Both the position numbers and the translations under genes were made by a program. Below are positions 32,190 through 43,495 of a stretch of 64,000 nt of DNA, one piece after another; positions within the stretch are counted from its first letter, which is position 1; every line of letters starts with the position of its first letter. The stretch spans positions 895,501-959,500 of the forward strand of contig WPIO01000048.1 in the NCBI GenBank assembly GCA_009760855.2. The letters are read 5' to 3'. Origin of the DNA: Cristatella mucedo (taxonomy: Eukaryota > Bryozoa > Phylactolaemata > Cristatellidae). Below the pieces are notes generated by a model. The model was not told the DNA's origin, did not search any database, and saw nothing but the letters and a program-made list of their open reading frames with translations.

Positions 32190-33695
32190 CCAAGCCCTTC
32201 AAACACTGACCTTCTACCATTTCTATCAAAGACACTGGAATGGGTAGTGGCAGACCAGCTAAACTCATATATCGAAACCTCACACCTTGCTAGTAAGTTC
32301 CAGTCCGGCTTTAGAGCTAATCGCTCCACAGAGTCAGCATTGCTTAGGGTGTACAACGACCTACTTAGGAATGCAGACATGGGTAGAGTGTCGCTGCTTG
32401 TTTTGCTTGATCTATCGGCAGCTTTTGACACCATCGATCACAAAGTTCTTCTAGAGCGCCTCTCATCTCGCCTGGGCATCACTGGCACTGCTCTGCAGTG
32501 GTTCAGGTCCTATCTCAGCGGGAGACTCCAGAGTATTGACGTGAATGGACAAAGATCATCTGAAGTACCTCTGAAATATTAAGTACCTCAGGGCTCCGTG
32601 CTAGGTCCGGTTCTTTTCACGGTTTATACTCTCCACATTGCTGATGTGATTGCTAAGCACAATCTAGGCTTTCACTTCTATGCGGATGACACTCAGTTGT
32701 ACCTTTGCTTTGATCCCTCCCAGCCTTCGAGCACCTCAAATTCTCTAAACTTACTTGCTGCAGGCATTGATGACATCTGCACATGGCAGCAAATTTTCTT
32801 AAACTAAACGATGACAAAACTAACTTACTAGTTATGGGCAAACCCAGTGTGATTCAGAAATTGGAAAGGCTGACGCTCAAAATTGGCTCTGCCAGCATAT
32901 CTCCTGTCGAATCAGCTCGAAATCTAGGTGTCATATTCCAAAGCGACCTCTCGTTAGACGACCATATCAGCTCCACAGTCAAATCTGCCTATTTTCAGCT
33001 TCATAACATTGCTAAAATTCGGGCTTGTTTAGATAAAGATACCACGTTTAAGTTGGTCCATGCATTCGTGACATCTCGTCTCGACTTCTGCAACTCACTG
33101 CTTACTGGCCTACCAGCATGTGCGATCAGGCGATTGCAGCTGGTGCAAAACTCCGCAGCAAGGCTTGTCTTCGTGAACGTCGCAGTTGCCACATTACTCC
33201 ACTTCTCGCCGACCTGCACTGGCTACCAGTCAAGCAACGGATTGACTTCAAGGTTTTGTCGCTCACTTTTAGGTCCCTTCATTCTTTGGCTCCAGCCTAT
33301 CTCTCAGATATACTCCCCCATCAGGCCAAGCATCGTACCACCTGCTTTTCGGAAACCAACAGTCTACAAATACCTCGTGCAAACCTCAAATCCTTTGGAG
33401 ACTGTACATTTAGTTCGTATGCTCCCAAAGCCTGGAACTCCCTCCCGATCTGCGCCAGAACATCCCCTGACCTGACCACATTTAAAAGGAACCTAAAAAC
33501 ACACCTATTTAGGACAGCATTTAGTGGGTCCCTGTGATTCGTCCTTCACGTGCTTATGCGTGCTGACACTGTGCATGCTGCCACTAACCACATTTGCATG
33601 CTGACCCTGTGCATGTCACCCCTAACCATGTTATTAATTTTGTTTGTTTTTCAAGCATGATTTTACTTACCATTTAATTGCATTTCCCTTTGGGA
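32190..33695 (+). mobile_element. L2 LINE, 5'-truncated and lacking the 3' tail
   Basis: One of the best-preserved copies. The RT begins at LPFLSKTLEWVVADQLNSY and has VLLDLSAAFDTIDH (catalytic Asp region, about 32400-32440). A TAA stop at 32579-32581 interrupts the frame, then come [15 protein letters not shown] and [12 protein letters not shown] with intact YADD. A frameshift follows near 32790. The post-RT domain ([20 protein letters not shown] to LKTHLFRTAFSGSL) ends at about 33537. The 3'UTR stops at TTTCCCTTTG (33690) and runs into unrelated sequence, so the hairpin and (ATT)n are missing. Confidence 0.93.
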
Positions 33696-34805
33696 GGGGT
33701 TGGGGCATGAGTGGCATGAAAGCTAGCACTCGTTCGATGAGCCCTCGTCGATGTCTAGCTGCCACGTCTCTCGCTTCAGACAGAGTCCGCGAGGCTTGGC
33801 CAGATTACTGGAAGTGGCATAGCCACAGCAGCAATCTCTCTTGGCTCATGCTCTGACACACACCCTCACACTTGGTGGTGGTATATCTCTGGTTAGGAAG
33901 AAGCTGTGGCAGCTGTCAAGCTGCCACTTTGAACGGCAATTAAGGTGGAGCAAGGCTTTGCTATGGCACTACTCGGCCAAGTTTAGATTCCACCAACCAG
34001 AAGCAGGTTAGGAAGCCGATGTGCCACGGTAACACTCCATGGTGAACAGTGAAAGGAAGGTCACGATATGACTGCCATGACGGCTGAAGGGCACGGTGCC
34101 ACTTCGGGGCATCACAGCCAGTGATCGATAGATCGACTGTAATCCGCTCCTCCCCCTGGGCGACCAGCAGCCATGACATATTGACATGTCTATGATGTCC
34201 TTCCTCGGAACCTTGCCGAGCTGCAGGGCAGGCGTCTGCTCAACCACCACATGCTGCACAAGCCAGCAGCAGCATCGTTGTGTATCCATGCCGATGCCCC
34301 AAATCGAGTCAATCCCAGCCCAGATTGTACTCCAATGACCACGCGACCCTGCTCTAACCCCGACTGAGCTCGTAGAGGCAGAAGAGACAGCAGCTGCAAA
34401 AGGAATCAGCTTGACTAGCTTGAACTTCACTAATCAGTCACTAGTCCAACTGAGCCATACTCTTTAACATGCTAACACTAAAGGCTCTGAGCCGTACTCT
34501 GTTAACATGTTAACACTGAAAGCTGTTCAAAATGTTACAAAATAATCAAACAAAATGCTGGCACCTGTCAGGGTAGCAACTGCTTGATGAGATCTACAGT
34601 ACCACTGCCATTGCAGAAAAGGGGCAGGCACAAATAGTAAACTACTACTCAGCCAAGCTCCACTGAGATGAGTGCTGCTGAGGATCATCAGGGCTATCAC
34701 TTGTTTGCTACCATCCTCACGAGAGGGGAAGTGAAGGGAGACAGAGTATAAATACGTCCTTTGCACATATCTCCGGGAGAGCTCAGGGGATTTTGTCACA
34801 ATTTG
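33696..34805. other. Unassigned stretch
   Basis: Both strands have open frames between 34000 and 34430, but the reading frame wanders and no known domain is visible. It could be an old coding relic. No repeat recognised. Confidence 0.3.
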
Positions 34806-35260
34806 CCCGACAATCAAATATGTGTTTATGGTACCTTTCGAAAGACAAACGTGTTAATACTGGGATCGGAAGTTCTGACGACTTCCACATGAAAGAAAAA
34901 TCGGCTATACCAACCACGTCTAACCCGGAAGTAAAATAGAAGCAACAAATCTAAAATAAAAAATGCACCGATCTCTGCATCATATGGGACTTGTATCCCA
35001 ACTTGTCGAACCTTGGTAGATCGCTATTGATGATTGAAGCTTGTTGAGGTGCATACTTCTGACTTTTATACAGCTTCATTTCCAGGGTTGGTTGGTGCCT
35101 TGTAAATTAAATAACTCAACTGATATTTCATGCATCGGAATGAAATTTGAAATGCGAATTCAGTTCTGCTTTTTTTACCCTAGTTTTTAATATTTTTTAT
35201 TTCGGTTTGATACATTTGGTTGTGTACGTCATCAAACGTCGTGGAGCTGTATTTTCCGTA
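34806..35260. repeat. Unclassified dispersed repeat, copy 2
   Basis: Second copy, in the same orientation as 10848-11290. Shared blocks include GGGATCGGAAGTTCTGAC, CTTGTATCCCAACTTGT, CTTGTTGAGGTGCA and GGAGCT near the end. It lies directly beside the candidate exon at 35332-35680. Confidence 0.75.
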
Positions 35261-35331
35261 ATCGTGGACATATAGAACCAACTGTATGCCACGGGTAAGC
35301 AAGCGTGAGTGACTGCACAAACTTGGCTCAC

Positions 35332-35680
35332 GCTTTGGCAACTTCCCCTACCTTGTTTGCACTGCTGCTGCTCGAGTACAAAGGGTACTTTGGGCTAGCT
35401 GCGAGACGCCACTCTGTGCCAACTCGTTCCCCGTCATCAGCAGGTGTAAAGACAGTGGCCACGTGGCGAGGCGCAGGCCGCCTGGCACCGGACACGCTCT
35501 GGCGGCGCCACTTTTGTACGGTCTCTTTCGTCATCGAGTGCAGGCTCCTTCTTTTCCTGTCCGAGGTCCGAGGCATGGCCTTGGCTCTCAGTCTCTCCAG
35601 CTCATCCAGATCGAGTGCCTGCAAAAAGGCATCACTTGACTGTTCCTTGACAGTGGTAGCCACTTCACCAATGGATAATG
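35332..35680 (-). CDS. Candidate coding exon, possibly an upstream exon of the rhotekin-like gene
   Basis: 349 nt open on the minus strand with acceptor TTATTATTATCGTTAG and donor AAGC|gtgagc. It encodes a polar, protein-like sequence: FLQALDLDELERLRAKAMPR, then MTKETVQKWRRQSVSGARR and an alanine- and serine-rich end. No domain recognised. It ends with two nt; an acceptor at GGGCAGCAG|TGAC upstream of exon 1 would continue in frame, but that acceptor is weak. It may instead belong to a separate gene. Confidence 0.5.
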
Positions 35681-35689
35681 CTAACGATA

Positions 35690-36480
35690 ATAATAAAAAA
35701 TTCTCAGCACTAAGATAACTAAGAAACTCTAGGTAGTTGACATATCTGCATAGGAAGCATGTCAATTGGTTAGTGATAGTCTGCCTAGTGTCAGCACGAA
35801 TCAGCACTAAAAAGGCAATTTACAAGGATGCAGCAAATGCTACGAGCAGAAGGTACATTTTAGCTTCTTTTTAAATGTCACCATCGGGGTCGTGACGTCA
35901 TTCGGTCGCGGGTCCCAGGCTTTAAGGCCATACGTACTGAACCGTAGGCACCTCTGCAGAGGATTTGAGGTTAGACAGTGGCACAGCTAAATGGATTGAG
36001 TCAGAAGAGCAAGTGGCACGATGCAAAACCTAACTAGGAATTATTTCAGATAGGTTGGCGGGAACAAGAGAACGAAGGAACTAAAACGTGAGTGAGAAAA
36101 TTATGAAGATATGCTATTTATGTCGATATGCTTCTTGATGGGGAGACAGTGAAGGTTGGTGAGAAGTGGAGTATGGTAGCAACTGCAACGGCCACGATAG
36201 ACGAGCACTATTCAGTTTTACAGTAACGGTAAGTATAACAGTGCTAGGGCCGGAAGACCTGAAAGTAACAAGTAACATACGTTTAGTCGAGATGTCACTA
36301 ATGCATGGATTAGCTTGGCTTTGGTATCCTTATCTAGGCAAGCCCGAACTTCGACAATGCTAAGCAGCTGAAAGTGGGAAGACTGGAATGTAGCGTTATT
36401 GTGCTCATCTAATAAAGGGTTATTTTGGAACAGGATACCCAGATGTGCTGGCCGAGCCTTCAGATAATTCCCCATCGAGC
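35690..36480 (-). mobile_element. Decayed L2 LINE copy
   Basis: Minus-oriented and heavily mutated. The region 36470-36230 encodes HLGILFQNNPLLDEH, then VRACLDKDTKAKLIHALVTS, matching the L2 post-RT domain (NLGVIFQSDLSLD, IRACLDKDTT.KLVHAFVTS). The 3' part, with a blurred AT-rich tail, reaches 35690 next to the candidate exon. Confidence 0.78.
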
Positions 36481-36964
36481 GTCTCTGTAACGTCCCGGTG
36501 CCCAGCATCCTGGGCAGGCAGCAGGCAGACTGCACTGCAAGCAGTGGCATGCGGTCACCTGCCTGACATCCATTGCTTAGGTGAGGCCAGTGGCAGCACT
36601 TAACCACGGCGGAAATCTACTGAGGAATCGGTAGTTGGGCCTGGTCGGCCGCAACGATACGAAATTCTGCTGAGCACAGATAGGGAGGGGGAAATCGAAG
36701 GTCCTCTTGCCGTTGCATTGCTTTGAGTGCCACACCACATGGGGGAGCAGTAGCATCCGGAGCTACTCCGAAGGTACTATCCAAACTACGTATGTAGACA
36801 TCCGGAGTGAGCAGCAAACTGAACACGTAGCACAAGCTTTCGAGCAGTTGCATTGAGGTCACTGAATACTAAGACAGGCTTTCTTACGGCCACACTTTTA
36901 CTCGTGAGTCACCCACAAGCTTGGAATAAAGAAAGGTGCTTGGCAAAGCCCACTTCCACCTCTC

Positions 36965-37000
<36 letters not shown>

Positions 37001-38285
37001 ACTCTGCTGAAGGCATGTGTGACAAAACTTCTAGGACGGAATCTAGATGGATACAGCACTTGTCGCATCGGTGACAATCATGTTGCAGCAGCAGTGGCAG
37101 ACAATGAGATACAGGCAGAGCATGTTAGCCAACTTGCTAGTCCAACTACTGGCTGATGCGATTGCCTTCCTCACTCCCTGCACTATCATGAGAGATAGGA
37201 GCCGGGCAATAGACTATGACCAAAATCCAAAAACGGTGTGCTGCTGTTAACGACAGCAGCACACCTCATAACATCAGGCAGAGCTTATTAAAAAGATAGA
37301 GCACGTTAAGTGTGTGCTGCTATTCCCAGCTTCTCGGCATCATATCGGGCCGTACGTTGGCCTGCAAAGGTGTCTGCATGGAACACTGAACGATGCCGGC
37401 AAGCTCGGTCTCCCAGCTGATCTAGCTTCATTGTGGGTCGGATCGAAGGGCTTAGTTCGATGCACCAAGCTCCGGTGCGAGTGACTAGTGAGCACTGCCC
37501 CACCTGATGGTGCAGCCACAGAGCATCGAGGAAACTGGTCGCAGACAAACGCTACTGCTGCCACGCGCGAGCACGGTGGCCACAAAATTGGCTAACTGCA
37601 GTGATGGCAGCTGGATCCCCATTGGCTGGTGCTGAAGATGCCACCAAAGCTTAACACGGGCGGGTCGTGGCCTACTTCGAAAGACGGCCAACTGGATGCA
37701 GTCCATGTGCCAAACCTGGGCAGGCGCCAGTGCTGCCCACCCTTTCTTCACTGCCCATTCTTAAATTGGCAAACGAAATTGTCCTGCCACAAGGCAGCCA
37801 GGAGACAAGGGTGCTAGCCCTCCCAGGCAGCTTCCAGCCGGCACCTCTGTCACTAGTGGTGCTGCCAAAGTAAGGCAATCGAGCCAGCCTCCTGGAAGCC
37901 TCGCAGGACTGAGAACAGGAATAGGAAAGAAGGCAGCAGGCATGCCGTTCTACAGCCAGCCGGGCTTCAATGAGGGAACATAAGTTTGATATCAGAGGCG
38001 ATGAATCTACAGCATATGCGACTACTTGATGCCATTGCACGGCTCGAGTTTCGGACGGCTTGTGGTAACACCCTTTGCTCGGATTGAACAGTCAAGGAAC
38101 AAGATTACCGAGTCGCACGGCCGTGTATGACCCAACTGGCATGACCCATGTGTGACCCAACAGCTCTAACGACAAAAAATATAGAACAAACTAGACTACT
38201 CCATGAAGGCCACCTTGGGCACACACAGCACCGGCTTATCGGGTGTGCAACCAAGTAACAAAGAACCAGGTTTAATAATGATTAC
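36481..38285. other. Unassigned stretch
   Basis: Contains a CT-rich microsatellite at about 36958-37002. Open frames on the minus strand at 37340-38040 are of moderate length but shift frame and match nothing I recognise. No confident gene or repeat boundaries. Confidence 0.3.
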
Positions 38286-38575
38286 AGTAAGACTTTAGTG
38301 TAACTCCCTAAGAGAACCAAATCTCTATTCGGATACTTTACAACTCGATGCATGAATAAATAACCAAACGGTCACGAAGAAATATAGCATGCTTAGACAA
38401 GCATGCAAAAGCACACAAGCAAAGCATTCAAGACCCTTAATTAGAAAGGACCCTTGGTTAGTAGCATGCACTAAATTGTGTGCAGGTAGGCTTGCAAAGC
38501 ACACAGAGATAAGTTCAATGGGGAGCAAGGAAAGCTGAGCAAAACAGATGCATCTTCAGCTGAGACTGACAGCAC
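38286..38575 (-). mobile_element. L2 LINE, 3' fragment
   Basis: The tail CTCCCTAAGAGAACCAAATC with TCTATTCGGATACTTTACAA is on the minus strand. The part to its right resembles the 3'UTR and C-terminus of the minus-oriented copy at 41870-42300. Confidence 0.55.
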
Positions 38576-38586
38576 AGTGGTAGCTG

Positions 38587-40135
38587 CTAAGGTCTCCCTT
38601 CTACCATTCCTATCAAAGACACTGGAACAGGTCGTGGTGGACCAGCTGAACTCATATATCGAAACCTCACACCTTGCTAGTATGTTCCAGTCTGGCTTTA
38701 GAGCTAATCACTCCACAGAGTCAGCATTGCTTTGAGTATACAACGACCTACTTAGGAATGCAGACATGGGTAGAGTATCTCTGCTTGTTTTGCTTGATCT
38801 TTCGGTAGCTATTGATACTATCGATCACCAAGTTCTTCTAGAGTGCCTCTCATCTCGCCTGGGCATCACTGGCACTGCTCTGCAATGGTTCAGGTCCTAT
38901 CTCAGTAGGAGACTCCAGAGTATTGACGTGAATGGACAAAGATGATCCGAGTTACCTCTGAAATATGGGTACCTCAGGGCTCCATGCTTTTCTTTGGTCC
39001 GGTTCTTTTCACGGTTTATACTCTCCCTCTTGCTGATTTGATTGCCGAGCACAATATAGGCTTTCATTTCTATGCGGATGACACTCAGTTGTACCTTTGC
39101 TTTGATCCCTCCCAGCCTTCGAGCACCTCAAATTCTCTCAACTCACTTGCTGCATGTATTGATGACATCCACACATGGATGGCAGCAAATTTCCTTAAAA
39201 CTAATTGACGATAAAACAAACTAGTTATGGGCAAACCCAGTGTGATTCACAAATTGGAAAGGCTGACGCTCAAAATTGGCTCTGTCAGCATATCTCCAGT
39301 TGAATCAGCTCGAAATCTAGGTGCCATATTCCAAAGCGACCTCTCGTTAGACGAACACATCAGCTCCACAGTCAAATCTTACATTGCTAAAATTCGGGCT
39401 TGTTTAGATAATACCACGTCCAAGTTGGTCCATGCATTCGTGACATCCCGTCTCGACTTCTGCAACTCACTGCTTACTGGCCTACCAGCATGTGCGATCA
39501 GGCGATTGCATCTGATGCAAAACTCCGCAGCTAGGCTTGTCTGTCGTGAGCGTCGCAGTTGCCACATTACTCCACTTCTCGCCGACCTGCACTGGCTACC
39601 AGTCAAACAACGAATTGACTTCAAGGTTTTGTTGCTCACTTTTAGGTCACTTCATTCTTTGGCTCCAGCCTATCTCTCAGATATACTCCTCCATCAGGCC
39701 AAGCATCGTACCACCCTCTTTTCGGAATCCAACAGTCTACAAATACCCCGTACAAACCTCAAATCCTTTGGAGACCGTGCATTTAGTTCGTATACTCCCA
39801 AAGCCTGGAACTCCCTCCCGATCTGCGCCAGAACATCCCCTGACCTGACCACATTTAAAAGGAACCTAAAAACACACCTATTTAGGATAGCATTTAGTGG
39901 GTCCCTGTGACTCGTCCTTCACGTGCTTATGCGTGCTGACGCTGTGCATGCTGCCACTAACCACATTTGCATGCTGACCCTGTGCATGTCACCCCTAAGC
40001 ATGTTATTCATTGTTTGTTTTTTAAGCATGATTTTACTCACCATTCAATTGCATTTCCCTTTGCAGCAAATGTAAAGCGCCTAGAGAGAAGTGAGTTCTC
40101 TGAGGGCGCTTTATCAAGTGCATTATTATTATTAA
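38587..40135 (+). mobile_element. L2 LINE, 5'-truncated with complete 3' end
   Basis: Close relative of the copy at 32190. It starts at the same RT position (LLPFLSKTLEQVV), then [30 protein letters not shown] (YADD, near 39075), the post-RT domain and LKTHLFRIAFSGSL ending at about 39908. The 3'UTR and tail GTAAAGCGCCTAGAGAGAAG, CTCTGAGGGCGCTTTATCAA and (ATT)n follow to 40133. Frameshifts near 38735, 38965 and 39200. Confidence 0.94.
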
Positions 40136-40200
40136 GGTCCTTTTACTTATACATAAATGAGGCTGCTAAATCAGCCGACCTTTAGTTTGTATTTTCCATG
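40136..40200 (+). mobile_element. SINE family-A end, directly after an L2 tail
   Basis: ACATAAATGAGGCTGCTAAA then TCAGCCGACCTTTAG is the family-A 3' end, abutting the (ATT)n tail of the previous L2. No tRNA-like head is present. Confidence 0.5.
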
Positions 40201-41084
40201 ATAACTTTTATGATAGTCCAGCCCTCTGTTGTGTTGTTGCTACAGCCGTTGGTTTAGAGACCAAGCATCTACACGGGTGGGGCATCAATGAATGCTTCAG
40301 GGTATTACTCAAGATATGCTTGTATTAAATCAAACTATCCTTGACTTCAAAAGACCGGCTGAAAAGGCATCTTTGATACAGTCATGTTAAGTATCAATTG
40401 GAATTAACTTTATAAAAACCTGAATTTATTGTTGATCTATGCAAATTGAGGGGGAAAACAATTAATAAGCTAACAAGCTCGATGAGCTTACAGTACTTTA
40501 CAATATGACTTCGACACACGTAGGTTACCTGCTCTATAGGAGACCGAACGATATAGAAGACATCGCTCTGGTAATTTTTACTGGCAGAACCCCCCCCCCC
40601 CCCGTTGTAGAAGAGCTCCTCATTATAATGGGTCTCAAAAACCACTTACAAACTAGTTTGACCAGCCTTTTGGGCTGAGACCTGCAGCCTCTCCGTCCCC
40701 CAGCCTGCTGTAGCAGCCACATCCCGGGTCCTGGGAGTGACGTCAGTAATTTTGCGATTCGTGCATCAGCCTTCCTCCTCTGAAGCAAGTGAGTGCAGCC
40801 ACTACAGGCCGTGAGTGCACCGGCCTGGCATCGCTGCCTCCCTCAGCCTGCATAGCCTTTTCCCCAGACTCCCTGATCTAGGCCATCAACTTGACAACGA
40901 GCATTAGCAGAAACAGCGCTTTAGCCTACATTAGAACAGCTTAGTCACAGCTCTCGTTCAGACATGACATGACACTCTTTAATGGCTACCACGTCACTTG
41001 GCCAAATCATCACATCGCAGGCGTAGCAACATTTTTACTTCTTGGTGCAAGATAAAACAAGAATAGTCGAGCTTTTCAGTCACC
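40201..41084. other. Unassigned stretch with poly-C run
   Basis: Mixed sequence containing 14 consecutive C near 40590-40603. No gene or repeat recognised. Confidence 0.35.
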
Positions 41085-41245
41085 TAATTATTTTTACTAG
41101 CTGATTTAATAACCTCTTTTGTATAGCGACCGAAGAACCTTTATGGCTATCACCAACACTTGCAGCAGCGATAAAGGATCGCCCACTGCAGGATTCAAAC
41201 CCACGACCTCGGGACCAAGGTCGTGAAAAACATTCTACATAAGGC
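41085..41245 (-). mobile_element. tRNA-derived SINE, family A
   Basis: Minus strand: GAGGTCGTGGGTTTGAATCC (B box), TGCAGTGGGCGATCCTTTAT, AGCCATAAAGGTTCTTCGGT, then the end CGCTATACAAAAGAGGTTAT and TAAATCAGCTAGT. Closely related to the copy at 25690. Confidence 0.82.
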
Positions 41246-41574
41246 CTTCACAAGTCAGCCAAATGATGCTGGCGATCTGTTAGTTTGATGACTATAACTG
41301 CCAGAAAAAGTGGCTGGAAATATCTGATAAGAGGTGAGATTCACAAAATAAGCAGCTGTACCAACAAAGTTGTGCAAATGCTGTCGCATTGGTGTGCTCA
41401 TGAATTGACTCGCCTTCGTGGAAACTGGGTCTAGATGAGGATTTACTGTCGGGGGATGAATTTGTACATATGCCAGGCGTGTACCGGCCATTGGGCCTTA
41501 GACAAGCTCTAAGCTGTTCCCTCTCAATGACCATGGTTGGAAGTTCATTATTGCCTGCTGAAAGCAGAGTGAAA

Positions 41575-41755
41575 GTCGATACAGACGATTTGGCAGCCTA
41601 ATTTATAAAGTGGCAGATGGGATTTGGGAGATTTCACTCTGCTTGCAATGGGCACGAAGTAAGTGACCAGTGCAGGAGTCGAACCTGCAGACTTAGTTGT
41701 GAAGTGCAAGTATCTTAATGCTGGGCTAAGAACCAGGTGGCAAAGGTTCTTCTGC
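41575..41755 (-). mobile_element. tRNA-derived SINE, divergent family A
   Basis: Minus strand: GGTTCTTAGCCCAGCATTAA (A-box side), GTCTGCAGGTTCGACTCCTG (good B box), then a variant body and the end CCACTTTATAAATTAGGCTG with CCAAATCGT. It keeps the best B box of the family while its body differs. Confidence 0.7.
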
Positions 41756-42715
41756 TGCTGTAGACAGGAAGCTGCTAAATATGTAACTCTGCACTTTTTA
41801 TTGAATAGTACCAAATGACGACACACTTTCTAATAAAATAATAATACTAACAATGATAATCATGATAATAGGTCACTTGTATAGCCCCCAAGAGCATTAC
41901 ATCTCTGTCCAGGTGTTTTACAGCTCAAGAACCAACTAAGAACTACAATAATCAACCAAGGATTAATGGCATTCAGGTACTAAGCTTACGACGGCATGCA
42001 TAAGGACATCAGAACACACCCAGGATTCCCGCTTAGTAGGACCTCTGGCTTATAATATGCACAAATGAGCACACAGGTGCAAAGAAAGCTGAGATACAGA
42101 TGAATCCTAAGCTGAGACATACATATCGCAAAGTCATTACAGGTAATAACAGAAGCCACAAGCAAGTTCCAGACATTCGGCAAATGCAAACTGAAGGTTC
42201 CACCACTAAAAGATTTCAATGTAGTACGAGGAACAGTGCTACGACTAGAAACCAAGGAGCTGGTGGCACGAGAACAAACTGACTCGAACATTTTTTGTGA
42301 AAGCTAGTGAAGCAATCTATGAGCTAGAGGGAAAGAATCTTATAGTCAATTTGAGGCTTGATATGGATCCAGTGAAGCTCAGACAGAAGTGGTGAGAGGT
42401 GGCAGCTATGCTGTTGACGACAGACCAGATGAGCTACTGAATTTAGTACCAGTTGCAGTACCGGTTAAGGGCACTGGCAAAGAGGTAAGAATAGCAGGAA
42501 TTGCAATAATCTAGGTATGATATCGAAAGGGCTACATGGACTATTTTGGCTGCCATACTTTTGTCTAAGCAGGCCCTGATTTTGTCAATGTTCCTTAGCT
42601 AAAAGTAGACTGACCTGAAAGTGGAGGAAATGTGCTAATCTGATGAGAAGCAGTTTTGGAACAGCGCATCCGGACTATAGGCAGGCGTCACAGGAGGAAT
42701 GCTAGATGAACCAAC

Positions 42716-42770
42716 CTTTAGGGTGAGGTCTTCCGATCTTTAGGGTGAGGTCTTCCGATCTTTAGGGTGA
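42716..42770. repeat. 22-bp tandem repeat within an L2 copy
   Basis: Two and a half identical units of CTTTAGGGTGAGGTCTTCCG plus AT (42716, 42738, 42760). The unit is L2 post-RT sequence, so this is a local slippage or duplication within the element. Confidence 0.9.
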
Positions 42771-43369
42771 CACACAAGGTTTTCCCACAACTATTAGGTT
42801 GGTCTTATCATCGTTTAGCTTTATCATAAAGTGAGTAGGATGCAGAGAAGGCGCTGACAGGTCAAAAGACAGATAAGAGCTGAGTGTCATCGGCATAGAA
42901 ATAAAAGCCACTATAGTGATCGCTATGACATCGGTAAGAGAGAGTATCGATACTGAAAAGAATGGGGCTAAGACAGAACCGTGAAGTACACTATACTTAA
43001 AGGGCTTCCCGAATTCCTATCAGCCATTTATATCCATATGCTCACATCTCTCACCAAGATAGAACCTAATCTAGTTTAGCACACAGCCAACGGTACCCAG
43101 CCCTGTCGAGAGACACTCCAGAAGGATTTAGCGGTCGATTGAGTCAAATGATGCTGAGAGATCTATGAGAACCAGCAGAGAACACCCTACCCTGATTGGC
43201 ATTCTTCAGAAGGTAAACCTAAAGCATAGCAGTTTCAATGGAATGGTTAGCTATGAATCCCTGTTGGAAATTGCTAGCAAGATCTGATTAACTGATGTAA
43301 TCGTTTAGCTGCTGGGGCCATACACTCGTTCGAGTGTCTTGAATAAGAATAATAAATATAAAATATAAA

Positions 43370-43495
43370 TATAATTCATTTATATAGCGCCCCAAGAGAA
43401 CTTACTCTATTCAGGCGCTTCACATATGCCTCGGGCTCGAGCCCACGACCTCAGTCAGACCTTGGTCGGGGCGAGCATAGAAGGGAGACCGATTG
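43370..43495 (-). mobile_element. tRNA-derived SINE, family B, nested in an L2
   Basis: Minus strand: GACTGAGGTCGTGGGCTCGA (B-box region), GGCATATGTGAAGCGCCTGA and AGTTCTCTTGGGGCGCTATA, ending in an AT-rich (ATATTT)n tract at 43345-43375. It is almost identical to the copy at 23050 over the B-box and tail, so it inserted later than the much more decayed host L2. Confidence 0.85.

Noticed and set aside
34008-34430. 140-residue minus-strand frame as an exon of the rhotekin-like gene
   Set aside because: Entering it from the 35332 donor gives an immediate stop, and no family similarity is visible.
37306-38040. Minus-strand frames that vaguely suggest a decayed pol or transposase
   Set aside because: Frames shift repeatedly and no catalytic motif is recognisable.
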